DNA of 64,000 nucleotides from positions 434,001 to 498,000 of the forward strand of contig JALIZF010001847.1 of the NCBI GenBank assembly GCA_029948255.1. Direction: 5' to 3'. Shown here one piece after another: positions 25,573-37,972 of this stretch (its first letter is position 1; each line of letters starts with the position of its first letter). This stretch comes from Telmatactis stephensoni. Its lineage: Eukaryota; Cnidaria; Anthozoa; Actiniaria; Isophelliidae. The notes under the pieces were generated by a model. It worked only from the letters and a program-made list of their open reading frames with translations. It was not told where the DNA came from and made no database searches. The position numbers and the translations under genes are program-made.

Positions 25573-26045
25573 ACTTCAAACGCACGGGCTCGGGTTTGCA
25601 TTGAAATTCAATACTACTCATTCGCAGTGATTGTCTGTTTTCTCACCTATGCGATACATGGGATACTGAGGCCCCAAATCCAAACTCAAACGTTTTGCAT
25701 TTAAAAACGCATAGGTCTCGATGCATTTTAGTTTCTCTCAAGAACAAAAACTGATTAAAAAGTGCATCTTGAAATCTATCCAGAATTAAAAACTAACCAC
25801 ACCCTATTTCCATTGTTTAATGTAGGTTTTGAATTTCGGGGGAAGACCCGGGACAGGTTTTGAATTTTGAATTCAAGACCTGCATCAGGTTTTTTACCAA
25901 GTTACTAGTCATGCTATACACATATTACACACATTTGAGAAGTTTTACCTTCAATGCACTGCATTTGAGATTTTAGACACACACTAGAAGTCAGAAAGTC
26001 TTAAAATTTCAATGCAAACCCTCGCCCTAGCGTTTGAACCTTTAA
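25573..26045. repeat. Inverted-repeat-bounded element containing 400-bp repeat copy 2
   Basis: TTCAAACGCACGGGCTCGGG plus TTTGCATTGAAATT at the left is mirrored at the right as AATTTCAATGCAAACCC plus GCCCTAGCGTTTGAA, terminal inverted repeats of about 34 bp. Between them lies the exact second copy (25610-26009) of the 400-bp segment. Copy 1 lacks these ends. Confidence 0.7.
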
Positions 26046-26297
26046 GGCTGGTTCACACTAGCGTCGGAATAAGAATCGGAATCGTAAGAAAACAACAAAG
26101 AATTTAGGGATTAGAATACAAAAGAAAGGTGTTTTTCTTTGTTCCTTCCTTTGTCTTTGATTATGCTTATGCTTGGTCTTATGCTTCTTGCGATGCTTAT
26201 GTCGATGTCTTATGTCACACGCTTGACTTAACTCTTTTGTCTTTTCCTTTGTTTTCTGCTTCCGATTCCGAATCCGACGCTAGTGTGAACCAGCCTT
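26044..26297. repeat. MITE with AAGGCTGGTTCACACTAG ends
   Basis: The left end AAGGCTGGTTCACACTAGCG and its inverse CGCTAGTGTGAACCAGCCTT bound about 254 bp. Inside are CGGAATAAGAATCGGAATCG, its approximate inverse, and GCTTATG repeats. It abuts the previous element, about 210 bp before exon 2 of the TGF-beta gene. Confidence 0.85.
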
Positions 26298-27348
26298 TAT
26301 ATATAGTGGACATAGCCGAGGGTGCGTATGTTACTTGTGTCGCTAGAGTAAACCAGGCTTAATGTTATAAATTCCAAATTACGATCGAGAGTTGTTATAA
26401 AACAGTTTTTTCAACGAGTTTGAACAATTAATACCTACATCTACATCTTGTGTGCTATAAGAATTAAGAATGAATACAGTATAGATTTTTTTTCTTTTGT
26501 TTCCAGCAACTCGAGTGCGAAAGACAAACACTCTCATTTACGAATTTACATTCAATCTGTCTTCCATTCGTCCAAGTGTTGAGGCAATCACCCACGCAGA
26601 GCTAAGGCTTCACAAAAGACGCACCAAGATGAAAGGTTTGGCAAGGTTTTGCTCTATAGCGCTCTTCATTCAGCATCAAGTACGAAACCGTAGGAAAAGT
26701 AAATACAGAAACTTAGCACCGAAATTTGTGGGAATAAAAGTTTTGCCACTGTCAGGGAAGGCCCGGTGGGTTCGATACAATGTGTCCACGGTTTTACCAC
26801 AGCACATTCAAAGGCAAAGGGCAAAAATAATCCAGTTCAAGATCTACGTACAAGCAGTATGGTACGGGTTTGCCTTCAAGATCTTGGGTCACTCGACATG
26901 GAAAAAACAAGCCGTTTCTGGTTCTCTTCTTCCGCCTTCCGAAAAATGATAACAAAATCTTGAATATTGATCGAAAAATGGCAGTTAACTTTCATACCAT
27001 CAGTAAAAAGCAGAGCGAAGAGAGGAAGCAAAAATCAACAGTGCAAGCGTAAGCGTATGTTTATAGAATTCAGTAAACTAAAATTCAATTGGGTGATAGC
27101 ACCAAGAGCATTTAGTGCCTTCAAATGTGAAGGTATCTGTCCAGAAATACTGACGTCCTACTTTAACCCTACCTAATCACGCCGTTTTGCAAAATCTCGT
27201 GCACTATCGCTACGCCAAGCATGTTCCACGGGCTTCATGTGTTCCAACAGCGCTGGACTCTTTAACGATGCTATACAGAGATGTTGGGGATAGCCTAACA
27301 CTGAGGGAATTTCCAGATATGGTCGTATCAAGCTGTGGCTGTCGATAA

Positions 27349-28565
27349 AATGACTAATTCTGCACTTCTCCCTTGCATCATGCATGGCTAGAATTCAAAT
27401 TCTAATGAACTGTTTTATGCAGGGGTCTCTAAGAGTCTCGACACTGAAACCGTTTAACGGTATAGGAAATTGGAACACGCAAAGGTTCTACTCCGTTTCC
27501 TCGTAGTCTACAATCGGTTATCATTCGCCACCTCTCAAGCAGAAGCAAAGGGAGAAGAAGTTCACCTGTTTGGTAGGATGAATTTATACAAAAAGTAAAA
27601 GTTAGGATCTCTCGCACCTGGTATTTTCTGTCGAGTGGTATGAATACTAATGGTAAAGCCCTGGCCTCGGGAACAATACACTGAGACTTTTATACAGAGC
27701 TTGACCGACTCCTCCTCCTCTGAACTTCACCAGCATATTGAATGGAATGCTCTGCAGAGGCAATACTAAAACAAATTCAAATTAAAAAAAAAGACATTTT
27801 AAAAAAGAATTAGAAAATGTTGTAGTTACATACAGGTGGTCAATAAATAAAATTCCTCGATAAAGTAAAAAAAATAAAAATAAAATAAAATGACATTATG
27901 AGGTTTATACTTTTTGCTTACAAAATTAATAGTGTTAAGTTACTGGATAGAACTTGTGCAACTGAAAGAAGGTAACTCAGGGAATTCCACATTCTCGGGA
28001 ACCGAGGGCAATATAGCGAGAAACGAATAATAACCCTGGTTTCCAGAGGATAAAAATCTCGCGTTCTTTAACAACAACCTAAACCAACTTAAACATCCTT
28101 CACCCAAGTTTTCCTCGGCATAACTCAGAGTTACACGGCTTGTCAGTTTCCAGGTGTATCAAAAGTTATGGCTTGTTTTCTTTCAGGTTGATGATTATCT
28201 TCTTGTGAGTTCAATTTGTAGGATGGTAACAGTGATTCGCAGCTAGACACGGACACGGCACGGCGCGGTCCTTTTTCTACTCATACACAAACTGCTTTAG
28301 TGAATAAACTCTAATAAAATGAAACAACTTGGGCTGATAAATTGTCGTGCAAGTTATTTTATGATATGTAATTACTTGTCAAGCGCCAATATAACATATC
28401 CACGCCCATACGAGTGGTGATCCAATCTCGCGTTGTTGTCCACCCTTTTACTCCACCCAAATTAGAACAACATTAAAGGGCGATGTATGTTCCATGCGGT
28501 GATCGTGGTGTGCAATTAGCAAGACCTTAGCACAAGGACTGCATTATACTAAATGGAGTGTCAGA
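27349..28565. other. Intergenic region before gene C
   Basis: I find no gene in these 1.2 kb. It has A-rich runs around 27785-27890 and half of a MITE family 2 arm (CGGCACGGCGCGGTCC) near 28255-28270. The promoter of gene C should be here, but no clear core element stands out. Confidence 0.45.
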
Positions 28566-31500
28566 ATGGAAAACTCTTACACATTACTTATAGCAACTGT
28601 TTTACTTCGAGTTTCTCAAGGTATGCTATACTTCATTTTTTAAATGTATTTTGAAAACACTGCACGATGAAGCGCTTTTATTGCCACATACGTATTCCTC
28701 TCGAAACAAAATCGTATTCTTTGAGCTCCTAATCTTTATTTTGAGCTTATAAACCAGTTGGAGTTAATATTTTCAAGTATGCGAAAGAATTACGAACAGT
28801 GAATGATGATGATTTGAATGGAAATAATGCATTTACTTAAAATTCCTAGGAGTGTATTTCTAGAGAATAACATGTTAATACCAATCACTTGGTGCAGGAA
28901 AATGGCTTATTCCACATTTGCTTTCCATCGTTGAATGAAACATCCGCATACTAGGGACTATTCTATTTACAAGAACATTTGGTTGCTCGCTCAAACATGG
29001 TTTGCGACTGCCTCTCTATTCAGTGAAACGCTTAATTTACTGAAATTTCTAAGCGTATAGATCTAGAAATAATTAGTAAAAAGTGGTTAAATTATGTCTG
29101 GTTGTGGAATTCAGTTACATTAGGACTGAATTAGGGATTTCATGAGTGGTTTTAAAAGCGGTTTGCTATCAATTTTATTATGATTACACCTAGAAACAGC
29201 TCTAGAGCCCTTCTAAAGTTAGCACATGTCCAGTGTTTACAAACAGTCAATGTTGAGAATTGACCACCTGCAAAATTTACTCAAGCGTAGGATATTTGAC
29301 AAAATAATATGAATTTGAACAACAATAAAACTGAAAGCAATAACACGGGAAACCTTAAAACAATAGCAAAACGACAAGTGGGTCATAAGACAACTTCAAG
29401 ATACGTTTTCAAATTGTGGAAACAAGAGAAAGGTCGAGACACATCCTTGAAGTACGTACCTGCAAGCATATACACCATTTGCTGACAAAACTACTCGACC
29501 GTAGAATTTTGCTAAAGTATATCATTAAAAAAGAAGTCAAGGAAATGAAACACCACTATAACAGCAAAATGCTCCAATAAACTTGAAAGAATATTTAGTC
29601 CTAAAATATAAAAAGAACAATGAATTTCTACTTTTTACGAATGAGATGATGTCAGTCCCCTTTATGGCTGAGGCCACACTGAGGGATTTAACTGTAGTTC
29701 AACGATAGTTAGGGCCCGTTCACATGAGAGGGGTTGCCCCAATGTAGTAGGGATAACTCTTTTGTTTTCTTTTCCCTGGGGACATAAAAGCAAAAGAGTT
29801 ATCCCTACTACACAGGGGCACCCACTCCCATGTGATCGGGCCCTTAGTTGACGTTATGCAAACTGTAGTTTAGATGCAAACGGATTTGTTTAGATAACCG
29901 AACAACTCATAGGTCACACTTACAAATTCGAACTGGCATCTTTCCTATTTCGCTCGATCCCTCCAGCAAAATATATCGCTAAAAGCCCTTTAAAGAGCGA
30001 AACAATGATAGACTGAGAACTTTCACAGAATTCTCAACATCATTCACACTGATGCTATGGAGGTAAAAGTCTTAAACTTTAAGATTTAACTGAGAAATCG
30101 GCCATTTTAGCGGGAAGACGACGGTGTTCCGACGTGCCATCACATTTGTGTCAAATAATCGAATCTCATTGGCCAGTTTGCATGTACCAGAGGTTATAGA
30201 GGCCATGGGCTACACAGCAACGAATTTTAGTTAGTTTACATAGTTCACACTTATTCTTAAATTAACAATTGTTTAAATCAGCTTAACTACAGTTAAATGC
30301 GGCCTCAGTGTGGCCTCGGCCTATATAATTATGGCATTTAACCATAGTTAACTCACTTTTAACAATGTTTTCATATTGGCAACCATTGTTAACAGTGAGT
30401 TAACTAAAGTTAGACGTTGTGACCGCGGCCAATACCATCTTCGTAGTACCATAGTGCTGGGCAAGTGGATGTTCAGTTCTGAGCTCGCTTACACTAGAGA
30501 GTCGCTGCAAGGACAATGTGCTACACGAAAATTACGTTGTTCTTGGGACATGCCGGCCCAGTGCTGTAGTAAAGTAAAGTAAATAGATAAATAGAAATGC
30601 ATTTCTTATGGTGAATAATGCACAGCAGAGACTGGAGCGAGAATCTGTGCCGAGTACGCCTTCAAACCGCAGTCAACAGTTCTTTTAATTTCATTCGGAT
30701 AGATTTGCTTAATCAACCTCATTACATTTACTTTATCTTACAAGGTTTCGTAGTTTTTTAATTCATTCCTTTTTTCTGTTCATTTTTTCTACAGGGTTAT
30801 CAACAGGGAAAAACTTACCGACACTAGTACGAGAAAAGCGCTTAGATGTATTAGACGAGCCTGAACCAACAGGCAAATCTTTTGAAACCAGTAGTTCAGG
30901 GGAAATTGTACAAAGGACAATAGTGCATAAATATGATAGAGACTCTAGCAAAGATGAAATTCAACTCTATAAAGACGAACTTGTTCAGCAGGGTGAGGAT
31001 GATGAAAAAGAAGATAGAGACGAGGAGGAGATAACAGAGAAAACAAGTGAGGAAGGCTCGGCCTCCGCTGAAAAGACAATAGATCGTACGACAACGAAGA
31101 AGCATGAACCGAAAAGACATAGTACTTCATCTAGGACGTATTATAGCAGACGTCCAGGAAAACACGACAAAATTATTCCCCCAGGAATGAAATTTTATGC
31201 CACTCCCAACAAGCAGGAGACAAAAATACCTCCACCAAGCGAAGATGTACAGAAACAGTTTAGACTTAATATGAAACGCAAGAAAAGACTTCGACTTAAA
31301 GCATTAAAGAAAATGTCTATTGAACACAAACACTTAACATCACATCCAGACACTGAGTTGTCTGGAACTTCTGATGAATATAATTCAGGAGAATCATCAG
31401 CAGATGAAAGTGAAGAAAAGACAGATGTTTTGACATCAAAGAAGATGACTATTGAACGAAAAGACTTGGCAACACACGCAGGTACTGAGGATCAAACATC

Positions 31501-34500
31501 AAATAAAGATGATTCAGAAGAACCATCAACGGATGACACAATAGAAAAGTCAGATAATATGCCATCAAGCTCAAGAATTTCAAGACTTCCAAAACATTTT
31601 TCCATGGTCCTCCAAGCCCATACATCAAAAACGACCCCCTCATCTTCATTGAGAATCAAAATTCAAAAGCCATCGAGATCGAATGAGTTTAACAAAAAAC
31701 CATCACTGAAGCGAAGAAAGCGCTTGTCCGAGAGAAAAGCTTCGAAGTTACTTGATAACATGTTGGATACATCGTCTATGAGGCTGTCATCAACTGTGAA
31801 GTTCACCTTCAAATCCCCTATGCATCCGCGGTCTACCTCAAAACCTACTTCGCATCTACCGCCGACTAAGAGCACGAATTTACCAACTACTGGACTTCCA
31901 TCGGTACCGGAGTTATCTCCTTCAATGAAAGAAATACCTTCAGAGGACCTTATGATGCTTAATGATTTCTTTAATCATGCTGCGGCCTTCAGAGCCCAAC
32001 AAATAAAGGTTAAGAGCAGTCCAACGAAAAGGCACGACCATGTCAGTGAAGCTGATGAAAAACAGACAATAAGAGTTAAAGAAGATGAAAGTGACCAGAT
32101 GCCCAAAGCACCCAACGATTTCGAAGACCCAAGAGATAGGAAGAAACAGAGTGAAAATGTAGAAAAAGACGACAGCAGTAACGCATACGCAAAGGAGCTG
32201 TTGGACTTCCAGCGTAAAGCTATTGAAGCTGAAGAAAAACGACTAGATGAAGAAATACAAACCGTAACACATGTCAACCATTTAAATAATCACAAGAATA
32301 ACTGGGACCAGAAGTTAAAGGAATTGAATCAAGCGAACAAAGAAAAAGAAAACAAAATACATGAACTGTTTCATACTCTTAATAACGGGTGGAAACACCC
32401 TTCATTATCTGCACAGGATGCAAAAAATAAAGAGGTTCCAACGGCATCAAACATAAATGATTATGAAAATAATGTACAACAGTTAAAGAAATTGGACAAC
32501 GAGAACCAAGAAAAACAAAAGAAAATTCATGGTTTGTTTAACGCAGTTAGTGAAGAGTGGAAACAACACACCTTGTCTAAGACTGGCAATAATAACGAAA
32601 AGGAGACAACTGTATCAGAAAAAGACGAAAATAAAGAAGATGAGGAGATACTAAAAAAGGGAATCAAAAGAAGGCAAAGAAGAAAAATGATTCATGCAGG
32701 GGATTTAGATTTTGGTCCAAAAACCACTGGTGATAGCACAGACAGCGACGACGTTACAGAAACAGCATTTTATGACAAGGATCAATCAACTCCAACAGTA
32801 TCCCCAAGCAAAGGACCCATAAAAGTTGGCAATAACATCAAAAATGGAAGATCAGAGAATAATGGTGATGACAATAGTAGGCATGCCATGGACTCCAAGG
32901 GTCTATATGGGAAGTCTTCATCTGGGAGCAAGTATAACACACCAACAAAAAGTTCGAAGAACATTGATGATTGGAATAATGGGCAAGCTATGAACTCCAT
33001 GGGTCTGAATGGGCAGACTTCAGTTGGAAGCAAATATAACACACCTACAAAAAGTTCAAAGAATACTGGTGTTTGGAATAATGGGCAAGCTATGGACTCC
33101 ATGGGTCTACATGGAAAGACCTCATTTGGAAACAAGTATAACATACCCACAAAAAGTTCAAAGAACATTGATGATTGGAATAATGGGCAAGCTATGGACT
33201 CCATGAGTCTACATGGAAAGACCTCATCTGGAAGCAAGTATAACACACCAACAAAAAGTTCAAAGAATAGTGATGATTGGAATAATGGACAAGCTATGAA
33301 CTCCATGGGTTTAAATGGGAAGAATTCAGTTGGAAGCAAATATAACACACCAACAAAAAGTTTAAAGAATAGTGGCCATTGGGATAACGGGCAAGCTATA
33401 AACTCCATGGGTCTAAATGAGAAAACCTCATCTGGAAGCAAGTATAACACACCAACGAAAACTTCAACGAAGAATAGTGGCAATTGGAATAATGGGCAAG
33501 CCGTTGACTCTATGGGTCTAAAGTGGAAGAATTCAATTGGAAGCAAGCACAACACGCCAACAAAAAGTTCATTAAAAGGTAACAACACACACGGCATGAG
33601 AACTAATAGTACAACATATGTACAAGTTGGCAGACCTTTGCAGCAAACACTTGAAGATGTGCATGACAGGAAAAGCGTCAAAGAGAAAGGAAAGAACAAT
33701 GATGATAATGATAATGATGATATTAATGGAGACGACGTGGAAACTACAGTGAAACAAGATGACGATGATGATGATGTTGATGATGACGATAAACCCCCAA
33801 AAATGACAAACCCCGGTTTTGGAAACAGTAAAATTAATGTAAAAAAGGTAAATGCTAGCAACGTTGGCATCAGCTATAATTTGAGCCAAATAAAAAACAT
33901 GCACCATACTAAAGATGACATCGAGGATGATGAGGATGATGATAGCCACAGAGACCAGACCAACATCAATCGTAAAGACAATAGCAGTGGAAATGGTGAA
34001 GACGTTCCTCAAGATAATCGCCTCTTATACATACTGACAGGCAACCCAGAACAGGTAGACAAAATTCAAAAGCAAAAACAACTAGCTGAGAAAATCAAAT
34101 TGAAACGCCTTGAAATCAAAAAGGAAGAAAATAGACGAAAGATAGAAGCGCTTGCCGATAAAATAAAAGTAAATGACGACCCAAATCAAGGGATATTCAA
34201 TGGGCGCCTTTTAAATGACGAGCTTAAGTCAAAACTAAGGGACATGGAAGTGAGGGTATTAGATGCACACCAGAAAGTAAGCAAAGAACTGGAAGAAATC
34301 GAGAGGCATCTCACTCAAAAATATGAGAATCTACAGAATTCAATTGCCAGAGCAAAAAGTCTTACAAAGGATATGGACAATAAAATCAATGACACAGTCC
34401 TTCATGTGATTAAACTAGCAAAGATATCTGCAGAAAAAGCAAAGACAAAGATACAGCTTGTACATAGTAAGTGATCTTTCTTAAGTGTATACAGGGACCG

Positions 34501-35459
34501 CGGAATATATTATGGAAGGTTAGGGGAGGGGACTGAGGGGAAGGGAAGGTGAATAGTAAACGAAGGTGAATAATAAATAAAGCCCTTGTATAGAATCATC
34601 TATTTAGTTTCAGTGCAAATTTAGAAAAAAGGGGTGCTATAGCTCCCTTGACCCTACATTCTCCGGCCTGTGTGCAGAACTGAAATCTGAGACGATCGGA
34701 GACTGCAATTGCAGCGCGAATTATGCCATAACTTGACTTGGCATGGTATCCTTTATAAAATTATTTTGTTGTCATGAATTTATTAGTCTCAAACACCTGA
34801 GATGGTTTACAGAACTTTCCAAACGATCCTTTTCAGGGGATTTTAGAATTGTTCATGCATGTACGCATAACATTGTATTGAGCCAAAAATCAGCGAACTG
34901 GTTTATCTAATTTCACTGTATATAGGGGTCTACGATCGGATCATTTCTGTTTTCAGTAATCCTTTTATTTCTATTCATTACAGAAGCTGCATCAGCCCTG
35001 ACAAATATCGAAAAGAAAATCGGCGCAAATGAAACGCGCAACGTCGCACGAGTTATTAAATCAAGAATTGCCGAGTTACCAAACGCCAAATACAAATCCC
35101 TTCAAAGAATTCTTGCTATGAATAATATCATTACAAAGATGGAAGGTGCGAAGATTATGGCCGAAAACAGAGCCAATACTAGTTTCACGACCAAAGACGT
35201 GCTGGAGAAGAAAATGACTGAAGCTGCGACAAATGTATTACAGGAGCTGGACTCAACAGAGAAAGAACTGGAAGATGACACAAAAGTCGAAATGGAAGAT
35301 GAGAAAGAGGCAAACATGAAGATTGAAGATGCAGAGAGGAGGAATTTTATGGTGGCACTGAAAAGTGGGAACGCTTTAAAAAAGATTGAAGGTTACCTGA
35401 AGCAACTGGAGAAGGACGAGTTGAAACTACAAAACATGAAAACCATGGAATCGTGGTAG
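28566..35459 (+). CDS. Gene C: large secreted Asp/Lys/Ser-rich repeat protein, paralogue of gene B
   Basis: Three exons, 28566-28620, 30795-34466 and 34984-35459, join in phase 1 to give exactly 1,400 residues. Residues 1-19 are a signal peptide (MENSYTLLIATVLLRVSQG), with a furin-like REKR at about 31-34. A very hydrophilic Ser/Lys/Glu region follows, then seven 34-residue repeats (about 714-947) built on NNGQAMDSMGLHGK and SKYNTPTKSSKN. An Asp-rich tract (about 986-1021) comes next, and finally a coiled-coil C-terminus (about 1104-1400) homologous to most of gene B. Apart from the signal peptide there is no hydrophobic segment, so it should be secreted. Acidic, repetitive secreted proteins of this type can bind Ca2+ or form extracellular matrices. 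Here that is inference, not a recognised family. AATAAA near 35927 may be its poly(A) signal. Confidence 0.88.
29666..30321. repeat. Inverted-repeat element in gene C intron 1
   Basis: GGCTGAGGCCACACTGAGG followed by ATTTAACTGTAGTT at the left has its inverse (AACTACAGTTAAATGCGGCC, then TCAGTGTGGCCTCGGCC) at the right. The element is about 656 bp and contains a second, complete MITE at 29711-29844, so it is a nest. Confidence 0.7.
29711..29844. repeat. Foldback MITE nested in the previous element
   Basis: AGGGCCCGTTCACATGAGAG at the left pairs with the inverse CATGTGATCGGGCCCT at the right. The arms continue with TGTAGTAGGGATAACTCTTT and its inverse. TTA lies on both sides and may be a target duplication. 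Confidence 0.8.
32881..33580 (+). repeat. 102-bp coding repeats in gene C
   Basis: Seven imperfect 102-bp units encode 34 residues each, with the conserved cores GQAM.SMGL and GSKYNTPTK. They diverge more than the repeats of gene A, and indels of whole codons appear in the last two. Confidence 0.9.
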
Positions 35460-36430
35460 TATTTGGAATGCTAGAACCGTGCCGAAAAGATTGAAAGATC
35501 TATGAGATCTTGATCATTATTAGACGAAATTAAATGAATCTTCGAAATGTGAAGAAACCTAAATATTCCCACTATAATTATTTTTGATAGAATATTAAGA
35601 TGCTGGGATACATCGATGAGGGTGTTGGAACATATTTTTTTATTAAATGGTGCCGTATGTAATTTCACATAGTCAATGACTGACCAATGTACAACTATTT
35701 CAAACGACGTTGAAATCAATCTGAAATGGACAATCTCAAACGGAGGTTATGTGCACTATTTTACCAAAATTATTTTTCTCCGGTTGAATTGAAATTATTG
35801 TAGAACTCCCCCAGAGAGCAGAAATCTCTCTCATCTCTGCTTCGAGAGATTTCGCTCCCCCACTACGGGAAGTCCCTCCATTTTCTGACACATCCTTTTT
35901 TGGTGACCAAAGAGAATATTAGTCATATAATAAATGCATTATCATATAGTTCAATGAGTTTTATTTCATATTCTAAGTACAAGACAATCGGACATTAAAT
36001 TTTGTCATCTTTGCAAACACAAATCCATACACGCCGTTTCTTTTCAGACCGACAATAAGTGAACCCTCTCCAAGTGGACCTTCGAGACAAATAAACTTTG
36101 TTTTAAATGGGACACCGCTGACCATAAATAGAATGTCCAGCTTAGAGAACATTCACTGTACATACAGATATCAAAATTTGTTCATCGACTTTCCATTGTT
36201 GAACCCTGTTATATTTTTTTGAGAAATCGCGACAAAACTGTATATACTGTACATCTTTGTAAAGCTTTTTGATAACTAATAAAATTGTTCATATATATAG
36301 CATGTCTTTAATTTGTGCTTCATTAGTACCATTAATACAAGCGAAAATAAGACGCTTCTTAACTTAGAGTTATGTAATTAAGACGGAACTCACCATATAA
36401 AAGATAAGTACATCAAAATGTCTTAGTGCA

Positions 36431-36551
36431 GATTTCGTATGTGTGAAACAGACCGCGCCATGCCGTGGCCGTGTCAGTGCCGTATGTCTATAAAAACATT
36501 TGAAATTCCTGCCGTGACCGTGCGGTGCCGTTTTCACATTCATACGAAATC
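36431..36551. repeat. MITE family 2, copy 1
   Basis: GATTTCGTATGTGTGAAA and its inverse TTTTCACATTCATACGAAATC bound GC-rich inner arms (CCGTGGCCGTGTCAGTGCCG). The same structure is at 54454-54593, and an arm fragment is near 28255. Confidence 0.75.
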
Positions 36552-37804
36552 TACTCTAGACTACATGTGTAAAAGCGCTGTTTATATGGACAAGTTCGCG
36601 TCTTAGTATAAATACTAGTTATACAATAGTTTCTAGTGGAATATCCCACTCGTCTCTTGTATTTTCTAGTATACGCACGAGCCTTTACCTGGTACTATTT
36701 TATCCCACGCCAGAAAAAATACAGCAAATTGGCGCAATGTGCCATGGGAAGGATCAGTGGAATACCGCCATTCCTGCTTTCTGATTGGCTGTATTTTCTA
36801 TGGTGTAGTATAAATGGCCTTATCACTCGGTGGGCATAACCGGCCGAGTCATAATATGGAGGTTTTTGGTCCCTCAAAAAGTGCGGAACACGGGCTTCAA
36901 CAGAAGTAAACATTCGTCCTTTAAAAACGTAGCTGTTCCCTTTCTCTTTCTGTAGAGTCAAACTCTACGTATGTTATGCCACATATCATCATGTATAGAT
37001 TTCCTAGATATAAGAATGTCAATTCATATAAATATCGGCAATAATGATGTACAATTCCAGTGAATGACAAAAAATATACACACAAAAATCATCACGTAAA
37101 CAGACATAAATTATATGAATTTCATGGCAGCAAAGTTTGTGGGCAAGAACAGTGGAACGCTTTTGAATGACAAAATATATTTTTCTCTTGACAGAAATGT
37201 GCTATTATTCTGACTACAGAGACGAGTGCCGTGAAATCCCTGTATTACATAGAAATGGATTATAGTCTACATATCATTCTATTCAAGATTTTATCCCAGT
37301 TTGAAATCAATATCCTTTCCCAACCTCGATGGTTATTCAAACTATAGCATACAGAGTCCGTTTCTCGAAAGACCCAAAAGACTGGTTTTAGTCTAATAGT
37401 ATTGGTTATTTCAAACTACGCTGAAGCCAGTGTTTCTATTCGAGAGTATGACACAAAGTGCCCTCTACCTGACATAGGCCCAGACTCACCATGCAACATT
37501 TCCTGCAACATCACGCACAACGTAGTGTTACATCGTATGTCAACAACTGCAAAGATGCGTGCAACATTTGCAGGTTTAGAATCGAGCTCTATATGTACAA
37601 CATTTTTTTCAACATTACAGGGGTGGATACACGGTGCAATTGTGTTGCGCTTTACGCTGCAGAAAATGTTGCACCTTGTGTCCGGGTTTTAAACCTACAA
37701 TTGATGCGCAGAAAAGCCTTTACCTTTTTTGATAACTGCGTAGAATATTTTCAGTGCTTCTATTTTTAGGGTTTGGGGAGGATATCTTTCTAGTTTTTTA
37801 TATA

Positions 37805-37972
37805 CTTTAGTCAAGGCGGGTACCTCGCATGGGACTTCGTGTCCCGTTTGTACCCACTTCTTGGACAGTGCCTTTGTTTTGTTGTTTTTCTACTTTCTTT
37901 TTTTTTGTGTGTATTTTAGTTATGTTATTTCTGCGGTTTGTCCAATAAAGTTGTGACCAAAAAAAAAAAAAA
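37805..37972 (+). repeat. Retroposon 3' end with poly(A)
   Basis: The sequence ends TTATTTCTGCGGTTTGTCC, AATAAAGTTGTGACC and then a run of A. A near-identical tail (TTATTTCTGCGGTTTGTAC, AATAAAGTTGTGA) lies at 44005-44041. This is what 5'-truncated non-LTR or SINE insertions look like. No reverse transcriptase is present. Confidence 0.6.

Larger units (their letters stand above)
22038..27348 (+). pseudogene. TGF-beta/BMP-like ligand gene with three frame breaks
   Basis: Exon 1 (22038-22323) has a signal peptide (MISKSALLVVVLVLLPACLS) and the start of a TGF-beta propeptide (EILKFLDLPEG, PQFMKDLYRNK). Exon 2 (26507-27348) continues it in phase with FTFNLSSIRP and AELRLHKR, then the mature domain FIEFSKLKFNWVIAP, KCEGICP, HAVLQNLVHY and VVSSCGCR followed by TAA. 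Homology changes frame near 26855-26870, 27000-27045 and 27171-27177, each time by +1, so the last segment is back in the first frame. The last break is a single extra T before AATCAC. One cysteine of the usual CC pair is Ser (RASCVPT), so the inter-chain disulfide position is missing, as in GDF9/BMP15-type ligands. As written, translation stops at 26947-26949. It is a pseudogene or carries sequence errors; the intact genes nearby favour decay. Confidence 0.8.

Noticed and set aside
24784..26009. LTR retrotransposon or TRIM reading of the two 400-bp repeats
   Set aside because: No TG...CA ends, no clear primer-binding site or polypurine tract next to the repeats, and only one copy has inverted ends.
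32782..33870. 362-codon minus-strand open frame
   Set aside because: Antisense of the gene C repeats; no splice or domain evidence.
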